Assembly (NCBI RefSeq): GCF_013046825.1
Contig: NZ_CP053187.1
Coordinates: 1,353,501-1,417,500 of the forward strand
DNA from: Turicibacter sanguinis
Lineage (GTDB): Bacteria; Bacillota_I; Bacilli_A; MOL361; Turicibacteraceae
Reading direction: 5' to 3'
Length of the DNA stretch: 64,000 nt
The notes under the pieces are model-generated. The model saw only the letters and a program-made list of their open reading frames with translations, was not told where the DNA came from and searched no databases. Made by a program: the position numbers and the translations under genes. Of the stretch, positions 57,216-64,000 are shown piece by piece (position 1 is the first letter of the stretch; every line of letters starts with the position of its first letter).

Positions 57216-58397
57216 ATGAAAAAAATTTATTTAAGATTTTTAAGTGTTTTTGTACTTAGTATACTATTAGTTGCCTGTTCAAAACCTCCAGTTCCAGCAG
57301 TACAAGAGGAGAATATTTCGCAAGTGGCTCCAACCAAACAAACATTATCTAATGATGCGACAGAACAGTACTATCGTACGATTATTCCATATGTTTCAAG
57401 TCCAACTCGTGGATTAGTTTACTCTTATTTAGCTAATAAATATGATATTGAAGAGATGGAGCTTTCGTTAATGCGTTATTCTCAGTCTTATTTCAATACG
57501 AATGAAGTTTATTTCCAAGAGGGACAGTATTTAACAAAACCTGTTGTGAAACAAATGTTAGCAAAGAAAAAAACGCAAGCAGAGTTAGAGCAAGCGTTAG
57601 CTGAAGATGATGAATATGTTGATTTAGGCTTAAATCCTTCAACTGATGAGACAATTGAAATTAATGGTCTGACCATAAATCCTGTTTATTTATCATATTT
57701 ACTAGAACAAGATTATGTTGTACTCGAGGGTGATCAAACAACGTTAAAAGGTGTTTCAATTGGACTGGCGTTAAATCCTTATCAAACATGGAAAAATGAA
57801 GAATTAGGATATACACAAACCGTTGTCCTAGAAGAAGAAGAACTAATTGCAAAAGGAAAAGAGATTGCTCAACATGCCATTGATATTTTGAGAACTCAAG
57901 AAGGTTTTGAAAATGTTGATATCATGGTCGGATTGTATGTTCTACAAGAACAAAGTGCAGTCGTTCCAGGGCGTATGGTAGCTAAAACATTAGTTTCATC
58001 AGGCTCAAGTAAAATTAAAAACTGGGATAGTGTTAATGAACAATACTATTTATTACCAGATAGTAAAATTCAAGAAATTGATTATGAATTATCTGAACAG
58101 TTTGTCAAGTTCAAAGATACAATCAAAGAATATTATCCTCACTATTATGGAGTAATCGGAGTCGCTCATTATGTTGATAATAAGCTAGATAATTTAGAGA
58201 TTACTGTCAATATTGATTTTTATGGATTAGCTGAAAAGCTATCATTCCATCAGTTGTTAGCACAGTTAATGAATGAGACATTCTCTAATTATTATGATAT
58301 TACAGTCGTAGTGCGTTCAACTGAAGAAATTTTCGGAATTTTAACCCGTAATGCTAATGAAAAAGATATAGACGTAAATTTAATTAATTGGGAGTAA
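57216..58397 (+). CDS. camS: CamS-family sex-pheromone lipoprotein
   Basis: This 393-residue lipoprotein has a signal peptide ending in the lipobox LLVAC (Cys21), so it should be lipid-anchored outside the membrane. The body matches CamS: NDATEQYYRTIIPYVSSPTR near residue 45, RGLVYSYLANKYDIEEMELS, MRYSQSYFNTNEVYFQEGQY and KTLVSSGSSKIKNW near 262. In enterococci and staphylococci the cleaved signal peptide of CamS gives the cAM373 pheromone; the mature protein's role is unclear. It follows ligA by 12 bases, the conserved pcrA-ligA-camS arrangement. Ribosome site TAGGAGGGG. Confidence 0.88.
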   Translation: MKKIYLRFLSVFVLSILLVACSKPPVPAVQEENISQVAPTKQTLSNDATEQYYRTIIPYVSSPTRGLVYSYLANKYDIEEMELSLMRYSQSYFNTNEVYFQEGQYLTKPVVKQMLAKKKTQAELEQALAEDDEYVDLGLNPSTDETIEINGLTINPVYLSYLLEQDYVVLEGDQTTLKGVSIGLALNPYQTWKNEELGYTQTVVLEEEELIAKGKEIAQHAIDILRTQEGFENVDIMVGLYVLQEQSAVVPGRMVAKTLVSSGSSKIKNWDSVNEQYYLLPDSKIQEIDYELSEQFVKFKDTIKEYYPHYYGVIGVAHYVDNKLDNLEITVNIDFYGLAEKLSFHQLLAQLMNETFSNYYDITVVVRSTEEIFGILTRNANEKDIDVNLINWE

Positions 58398-58492
58398 GAA
58401 GATCTAACAGAAGAATGTATACTAATTCATAAAATGAGAATTTTATTTTTATTTCTATTAGAGAGATTGAGTAAATGAAATAGAGGGATGAA

Positions 58493-60364
58493 ATGAAACG
58501 ATTAATTTGGCGCTTGACTATGACTTTTTGGGCTTTGTTCGTCGTCGTAGTTTGTGCTTTTTGTGTCAATTTTTATTTAAATTATGAAAAAAGTTATTCA
58601 CAGAAATTATTAGAAATCGATCGTAACTTAAATACTATTGGTGAGGAAATTAATGATACCTTAACCAAATATACGAATTTAACATTGTCAGTTGGAAGTG
58701 TAATTGAGGGGTTTTATGAGAGTTCGTATCAGGTATATCAAACTTTGCCAGATTATCAGATTAATATGATCTTGCAAGAAATAGAAGAATCTAATACAAA
58801 AATTTTAACAGACGATAACGTGTTAAGATTAGCTTATCTCCAAACCTTTAAACAGTTGGATATTATTTTGTCAGATTTACAGGAAATGTATATGGAACAA
58901 TATAATCTTTGCGATTTTGAATTAGTACCTTATTCTAATTCATATCAATTAGAAGATGAGTTAAAGACGATTGATTATATAGATAAAATAGAGTTGACAA
59001 ATGGTGTGACTATATTAGAGATTGACAAGGATAATCAACGTCTTGGAAGGACTTATAAAGAAATCCACTACAAGGGAAATCCTATTGGATATATCATGTT
59101 AGAGTATTTGGCTCATTATGTAGATATTCCGCTAATTTCGACAATGGATAATATTATTTATTACATCGGAAATAATGTTTATATTCAAAGTGATAGTGCT
59201 GATTTAGAGATGGTTGAAGAGTTATCTACCGATAATATCGAGCTAGTTATCAGAGAGTTAACAAATAAGGGGTATTATGTGAGTCGCTTTAGTCCAGCAG
59301 ATGAAATTGTTAAAATGGTTCATTTTTATTCAACAGCTGAACTACAGGAAATGGTATTAAGTCAAACGATTAGTTTATTTGAGTTTAGTACTATTTTATT
59401 GATTATTTCATTCTTATTTGTATCCTATTTACTTTTTATCGTGATCATTAGACCTTGTTATTTATTAGTTGACTATGTAAGACGATGTGGAGAAGGAGAT
59501 TATACAATTCCACCTGGTATTAACTCGAGTTGGCGTTTTTCATTTGTAAGAATTAGAAATGCTTATTTAGAGAATGAACGTTTATTAGCCGTAAAAGATA
59601 ATCAAAGTCAGGAACTTGAGTATGCTTGGAAAAAAGCATTAGTTGCTAATCAGGCTAAGACACATTTCTTAGCAAAAGTATCACATGAATTGAAAACACC
59701 ATTAAATGCGATAAAAGGATATATTCAGTTATTAAAATTAAGTATTGATAATCCAAAACAGTTAAGACAAATTGAAATAATTGATCATTCAAGTGATTTA
59801 TTATTAAAACAAGTCGATGAATTATTAGACTTCTCTGTAATAGAGGATGGAAAGGTGAAATTAGAAATTGATACAATCGACTTATTCCACACGGCACATG
59901 TGATTGAAGAATTATTTATTATTAATACGAGTAAGAAAAGTCTTGATTATGTCGTAAATATCGATGAACAAATTCCTTCTGTTTTATATGGTGATGAAGC
60001 AAGGATTAAACAAATTATTATTAATTTGATGTCAAATGCTTTAAAATTCACAGAGCATGGCAAAATAGAAGTTAGTTTTGATTTAGATTATCAAACAGAA
60101 AATGAAGTTTACTTGAGTATACGAGTTAAAGATACTGGGAAAGGAATTGCTGAAAATAAGTTAAATTCTATTTTTGATTCCTTTACACAAGAAAATAACT
60201 CTATTTCTAGACAGTTTGGTGGTACAGGGCTTGGATTAAGTATTTCAAAACGATTAGCTGAAGTAATGGGAGGGAATCTGATTGTAGAGAGTAAAGTGAA
60301 TGTTGGTTCAACATTTACACTGTTTTTACCTTTATCAAAAATTCCAATCATTATCGAAGATTAA
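58493..60364 (+). CDS. Membrane sensor histidine kinase (orphan)
   Basis: This 623-residue kinase has a membrane helix at residues about 4-29, a long extracellular sensor region (about 30-290) and a second helix (about 295-320). A linker follows, then HisKA with the phosphorylated His near 398 in KVSHELKTPLNAIKGYIQLL. The ATPase domain has NLMSNALKFTEHG (N box), DTGKGIAENKL (G1) and GGTGLGLSISKRL (G2). It should autophosphorylate in response to an outside signal. No response regulator is adjacent: camS lies before it and uvrA after it. The partner must therefore lie elsewhere. The sensor region has no domain that I recognise. Confidence 0.88.
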   Translation: MKRLIWRLTMTFWALFVVVVCAFCVNFYLNYEKSYSQKLLEIDRNLNTIGEEINDTLTKYTNLTLSVGSVIEGFYESSYQVYQTLPDYQINMILQEIEESNTKILTDDNVLRLAYLQTFKQLDIILSDLQEMYMEQYNLCDFELVPYSNSYQLEDELKTIDYIDKIELTNGVTILEIDKDNQRLGRTYKEIHYKGNPIGYIMLEYLAHYVDIPLISTMDNIIYYIGNNVYIQSDSADLEMVEELSTDNIELVIRELTNKGYYVSRFSPADEIVKMVHFYSTAELQEMVLSQTISLFEFSTILLIISFLFVSYLLFIVIIRPCYLLVDYVRRCGEGDYTIPPGINSSWRFSFVRIRNAYLENERLLAVKDNQSQELEYAWKKALVANQAKTHFLAKVSHELKTPLNAIKGYIQLLKLSIDNPKQLRQIEIIDHSSDLLLKQVDELLDFSVIEDGKVKLEIDTIDLFHTAHVIEELFIINTSKKSLDYVVNIDEQIPSVLYGDEARIKQIIINLMSNALKFTEHGKIEVSFDLDYQTENEVYLSIRVKDTGKGIAENKLNSIFDSFTQENNSISRQFGGTGLGLSISKRLAEVMGGNLIVESKVNVGSTFTLFLPLSKIPIIIED

Positions 60365-60437
60365 ATGCTGAATATGGTTTTAAAAATTATGAAAAACATT
60401 TTTGTTTAGATATAGAAAGAATGAGGTGAATCTCATC

Positions 60438-63272
60438 ATGAATGATAAAATTATCGTAAAAGGTGCTAGAGAACAAAACTTGAAAAATATAGATGTTGAA
60501 ATTCCACGTAATCAGTTAGTTGTTTTAACTGGTTTATCAGGTTCTGGTAAATCATCACTTGCCTTTGAAACGATTTACGCAGAAGGTCAACGCCGATATG
60601 TGGAAAGTTTATCGGCTTATGCCCGTCAGTTTTTAGGCAATATGGAAAAGCCAGATGTAGACTCTATTGAGGGATTATCTCCAGCTATTTCGATTGATCA
60701 AAAAACAACAAATCGTAATCCTCGTTCAACAGTAGGAACAGTTACAGAAATTTATGATTATTTGCGCCTACTATTTGCTCGTATTGGAAAACCTGTGTGT
60801 CCCGTTCATGGTGTAGAAATTAAAGCTCAATCAGTTGAACAAATGGTTGATCGTCTATATGAATACCCAGAACGTACAAGAATGCAAATTTTAGCTCCCA
60901 TGATTGTAGGTAAAAAAGGAACACATGTTAAAGTGTTTGAACAGTTAAAAAAAGATGGTTATGTTCGCGTCCGTGTTGATGGTGAAATGAGAGATTTAGA
61001 TGATGAAATCGAGTTAAATAAAAATAAAAAGCACACAATTGAAGTCGTTGTTGATCGTATTGCAATAAAACCAGATTCAAGTGCTCGTTTGGCAGATTCA
61101 TTAGAGACTGCTTTAAAACTTGGAGCAGGAAAAGTATTAATCGATGTGATAGGAGAAGAAGAGTTAGTATTTAGTGAACACTTTTCTTGTCCTTATTGTG
61201 ATTTCTCTGTTGGTGAATTAGAGCCTCGTATGTTTTCATTTAACTCCCCATTTGGAGCATGTCCAGAATGTAGTGGTCTTGGTGTTCAGAAAAAAATTGA
61301 TGTGGACTTATTAATTCCAGATCCAAAATTATCAATCGCACAAGGTGCTATTCGAGGATGGGAAAAGGAAGAAAATTATGCCCGTAAAATGCTAGATAAC
61401 GTTTGTCGCCATTATGGAATTGATTTGGATAAACCATTCGAAGAGTTAACAGATAAAGAAAAACAAATTATTTTATATGGAACGACAGAACCGATTCATT
61501 TTTTATTAGAATCTGAGAGTGGGATAAAGCAAGAAAAATTTGATACTTATGAAGGTGTTGTTAATAATCTAGAACGTCGCTATATGGAAACTAATTCATC
61601 ATTTATGCGCGAATGGATTGAAGGCTTTATGTCTGAATTAAAATGTAAAAAGTGTCAGGGTAAACGTTTATCGCAGCAAGCTTTATCTGTTTTAATTGAT
61701 GGAAAAAATATTAATGATTTTACTGATCTTTCAATTCAAGAAGCATTAGATTTTATTGAAAACTTAAATTTAAATGATAAAGATAGATTAATTGCAAATT
61801 TAATTTTGAAAGAGATTACAGAACGATTAAGCTTTTTAGTTAATGTTGGATTAGATTATTTAACATTAAGTCGTTCAGCAGGATCATTATCAGGAGGAGA
61901 AGCACAACGTATTCGTTTGGCAACGCAAATTGGTTCACGTTTATCAGGTGTTTTATACGTGTTAGATGAACCTTCAATCGGATTACATCAGCGTGATAAT
62001 GACCGTTTAATTGAAACATTAAAATCGATGCGAGATTTGGGAAATACGTTAATTGTGGTTGAACATGACGAAGATACAATGATGGCATGCGATTATTTAA
62101 TCGATATTGGTCCTGGTGCAGGGATTCATGGTGGAGAGATTGTAGCCGCAGGTACCCCTGATGAAGTGATGAAGAATGATAAATCTATTACAGGACAATA
62201 CTTAAGTGGAAAGAAACAGATTTTCCTTCCAAAAGAACGTCGAAAAGGAAATGGGAATTTTATTGAAGTCAAAGGTGCTTCTGAAAATAATTTAAAAAAT
62301 ATTAACCTTTCAATTCCAATGGGTGTTATGAATGTTGTAACTGGAGTATCAGGGTCGGGGAAATCAACGTTAATTAATGATATCTTATATAAATCAATTG
62401 CGACAAAATTATATCGTATGAAAGATAAGCCTGGCGCTCATAAAGAGATAAAAGGACTCGAATTTATTGAAAAAATTATTGATATTGATCAATCTCCTAT
62501 TGGGAGAACGCCACGTTCTAATCCAGCAACGTATACGGGTGTGTTTGATGATATTCGAGATTTATTTGCGGCAACAAATGAAGCAAAAGTTCGAGGTTAT
62601 CAAAAAGGACGTTTCTCTTTTAATGTGAAAGGTGGCCGTTGTGAAGCCTGTCGTGGCGATGGTTTACTAAAAATTGAGATGCACTTCTTGCCAGATGTTT
62701 ATGTTCCTTGTGAAGTTTGTCATGGTAAACGATATAATCGTGAAACTTTGAGTGTCACGTATCGAGGGAAAAATATTGCCGATGTTTTAGAGATGACAGT
62801 CGAAGATGCGTATCATTTCTTTGAACATCATCCCAAAATTGCTCGTAAATTGAAAACCTTATGCGATGTTGGATTAGGATATTTACAATTAGGACAACCA
62901 GCCTCTACTTTATCAGGAGGAGAAGCACAACGTGTTAAATTAGCATCAGAGCTTCATCGTCGTATAACAGATAAAACGGTATATATATTGGATGAACCAA
63001 CAACCGGATTACATGTAGATGATGTCAGACGATTATTAAAGGTTCTTGAGAGAATGGTTGATGAAGGAGCTACTATTGTTATTATTGAACATAATTTAGA
63101 TGTGATTAAGATGGCAGATTATATTATTGATTTAGGTCCTGAAGGTGGTAATCGTGGAGGAACGATTGTTGCTAAAGGAACGCCAGAAGAAGTTGCTAAT
63201 GTAGAGGGGTCTTATACCGGTAAGTATTTGAAAAAAGTTTTAGAGCGAGATCGTCTAAGACAAAATAGATAG
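60438..63272 (+). CDS. uvrA: Excinuclease ABC subunit A
   Basis: This 944-residue nucleotide-excision-repair protein finds DNA damage and loads UvrB. Two ABC ATPase modules are clear: Walker [13 protein letters not shown] near residue 31 and [13 protein letters not shown] near 637. Each has a signature ([12 protein letters not shown]-like and [11 protein letters not shown]) and Walker B ([26 protein letters not shown]). Zinc modules read [16 protein letters not shown]...CPEC and [20 protein letters not shown]...CEVC. ATG 60438 is used because GAGGTG lies upstream; the in-frame ATG at 60402 has no ribosome site. uvrB is not in this window. Confidence 0.97.
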   Translation: MNDKIIVKGAREQNLKNIDVEIPRNQLVVLTGLSGSGKSSLAFETIYAEGQRRYVESLSAYARQFLGNMEKPDVDSIEGLSPAISIDQKTTNRNPRSTVGTVTEIYDYLRLLFARIGKPVCPVHGVEIKAQSVEQMVDRLYEYPERTRMQILAPMIVGKKGTHVKVFEQLKKDGYVRVRVDGEMRDLDDEIELNKNKKHTIEVVVDRIAIKPDSSARLADSLETALKLGAGKVLIDVIGEEELVFSEHFSCPYCDFSVGELEPRMFSFNSPFGACPECSGLGVQKKIDVDLLIPDPKLSIAQGAIRGWEKEENYARKMLDNVCRHYGIDLDKPFEELTDKEKQIILYGTTEPIHFLLESESGIKQEKFDTYEGVVNNLERRYMETNSSFMREWIEGFMSELKCKKCQGKRLSQQALSVLIDGKNINDFTDLSIQEALDFIENLNLNDKDRLIANLILKEITERLSFLVNVGLDYLTLSRSAGSLSGGEAQRIRLATQIGSRLSGVLYVLDEPSIGLHQRDNDRLIETLKSMRDLGNTLIVVEHDEDTMMACDYLIDIGPGAGIHGGEIVAAGTPDEVMKNDKSITGQYLSGKKQIFLPKERRKGNGNFIEVKGASENNLKNINLSIPMGVMNVVTGVSGSGKSTLINDILYKSIATKLYRMKDKPGAHKEIKGLEFIEKIIDIDQSPIGRTPRSNPATYTGVFDDIRDLFAATNEAKVRGYQKGRFSFNVKGGRCEACRGDGLLKIEMHFLPDVYVPCEVCHGKRYNRETLSVTYRGKNIADVLEMTVEDAYHFFEHHPKIARKLKTLCDVGLGYLQLGQPASTLSGGEAQRVKLASELHRRITDKTVYILDEPTTGLHVDDVRRLLKVLERMVDEGATIVIIEHNLDVIKMADYIIDLGPEGGNRGGTIVAKGTPEEVANVEGSYTGKYLKKVLERDRLRQNR

Positions 63273-63277
63273 AAAAT

Positions 63278-63320
63278 AAAAGAGAGCTTTTTCTTAAGGA
63301 AGAGGCTCTCTTTGTTTTTT
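63278..63320 (+). terminator. Rho-independent terminator of uvrA
   Basis: AAAGAGAGC pairs with GCTCTCTTT across a long loop, followed by a T-rich tail. Confidence 0.8.
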
Positions 63321-63482
63321 TAATTCATCTTAAAACGGTCGATAATGCGCATTTCAGACAAAGTGTTCTAGAAAAATCAGGAAAATCATCGAAAAACGAA
63401 CGAAATGTGTCCGAATCACTATACTTTTATGTTCTTTTTGTATAAAAAATGTATTAAACAAGAATTAGAAGCGGTGATAGTG

Positions 63483-63512
63483 TTGACCTTTTTTTTGACC
63501 TCGTGCTATGAT
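63483..63512 (+). promoter_or_regulatory. Sigma-A promoter of the YabE/Rpf-like gene
   Basis: TTGACC (63483-63488), 18-base spacer, TATGAT (63507-63512). A second TTGACC lies at 63495 but is too close to act as its -35. Confidence 0.68.
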
Positions 63513-63564
63513 AGGCGAGTCGTAAGCTCACGCTAGAAAGATTACTTGCTTGTTTATCGGACGT

Positions 63565-63640
63565 AAAGAAGGAGGTGAACTGTTGCTAAAATGAGCTTGG
63601 TGAATGATTATTCACTATAGTGTTTTAGGCAACAGGCGCA
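63565..63640 (+). promoter_or_regulatory. Structured leader with a strong ribosome site before a 3-codon frame
   Basis: AAGGAGGTGA (about 63569-63578) is followed at normal spacing by TTG CTA AAA TGA, a minimal frame. A long stem GTTGCTAAAA/TTTTAGGCAAC encloses a perfect GTGAAT...ATTCAC hairpin before the real gene, which has only a weak ribosome site. Confidence 0.5.
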
Positions 63641-63644
63641 TGAG

Positions 63645-64000
63645 ATGAAACGAGACCTAATTGCATTTATTACAGCTTTATGCGTAATAGTGGTTGGTAT
63701 CTACGCCGTCATGCAATCCAACTTGAAGGAAGTAAACATCAATGATAATGGAGAGCTAAGTACATTCACAACATATCAGCAAACCGTGGATGAGTTCTTA
63801 AAGGAACAAAAAATCAGAGTTGGAAATTTTGATGATATGAACGTGAGTTTTGATGATCGCGTTTATGATGGTATGGAAATTGATATTACAAGAGCACAAC
63901 CTGTCGTAATTAACGATGGGGGAATTAAAACTCTTGTTATGACAACGGAACCGACTGTCGATGATGTATTAAAAGCTCGTAGTATCGAGCTAAGTACAAA
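63645..64000 (+). CDS. YabE/Rpf-like wall protein, DUF348 repeats (5' part, cut by window edge)
   Basis: The visible 118 codons encode a short cytoplasmic start, one membrane helix or uncleaved signal (LIAFITALCVIVVGIYAVMQ, residues 5-24) and two DUF348 (ubiquitin-like) repeats. The first is around TTYQQTVDEFLKEQKIRVGN, followed by DDRVYDGMEIDITRAQPVVI; the second begins TTEPTVDDVLKARSIELS. This opening is typical of YabE and RpfB-type proteins, which usually continue with G5 and 3D (lytic transglycosylase-like) domains that lie beyond the window. The first ATG after an in-frame TAG at 63618 is taken as start. Confidence 0.8.
   Translation, partial: MKRDLIAFITALCVIVVGIYAVMQSNLKEVNINDNGELSTFTTYQQTVDEFLKEQKIRVGNFDDMNVSFDDRVYDGMEIDITRAQPVVINDGGIKTLVMTTEPTVDDVLKARSIELST

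Noticed and set aside
63480-63644. Possible ydaO-type riboswitch before the YabE-like gene
   Set aside because: The leader folds locally, but the consensus sequence blocks of the class are absent.

Overview
The window looks like a chromosomal segment of a low-GC Gram-positive bacterium (Bacillota). The AT-rich codon usage, FMN and SAM riboswitches, the pcrA-ligA-camS gene order and the many wall enzymes fit a Turicibacter/Erysipelotrichia-like organism. That placement is from gene content and memory of gene order, not from a search.

Layout. (1) 1-20.2 kb is a conserved core: an aminotransferase, a membrane-anchored wall amidase, a UgtP-like glycolipid synthase with recX, a GntR regulator, an FMN riboswitch controlling the riboflavin transporter ribU, a solute-binding protein next to a GH13 glucosidase, an M23/G5 wall peptidase, a CNNM-type transporter, a two-gene lipid-linked glycosylation module (polytopic transferase plus GtrB/DPM-like GT2), rmuC, a SAM riboswitch with an unusual hairpin-rich leader before metK, and dagK. 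(2) 20.4-37.6 kb is a surface-glycan locus. It opens with a large secreted glucosaminidase carrying three near-identical 142-residue repeats. Then come very AT-rich glycosyltransferases (GT4, two GT2, GT14), a MurJ/Wzx-type flippase, a large polytopic protein, a DUF1919 protein, a GacI/GacJ-like GT2-DUF2304 pair, galE, and an acyltransferase cleanly split by an IS3-family element. No initiating sugar-phosphate transferase is visible. (3) 37.6-45.7 kb is an IS graveyard: nested ISL3 and IS3 copies, a second ISL3, an IS110 with in-frame stops and a candidate bridge-RNA leader, and a decayed sister of the IS3 that broke the acyltransferase. (4) 45.8-64 kb returns to core genes: VanZ, a second glucosaminidase paralogous to the first, a small membrane protein, a free-standing B3/4-domain protein beside glnS, pcrA-ligA-camS, an orphan histidine kinase, uvrA, and the start of a YabE/Rpf-like gene cut by the window edge.

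How it fits together. The two paralogous glucosaminidases bracket the accessory glycan/IS island, so the whole interval may behave as a variable surface locus. The GT2-DUF2304 pair probably makes an undecaprenyl-phosphate sugar that a polytopic transferase adds outside the membrane. O-acylation of the glycan appears to have been lost recently through IS insertion: removing the IS and one 3-bp target copy restores an exact 336-residue reading frame. No CRISPR array, tRNA or rRNA gene was seen.
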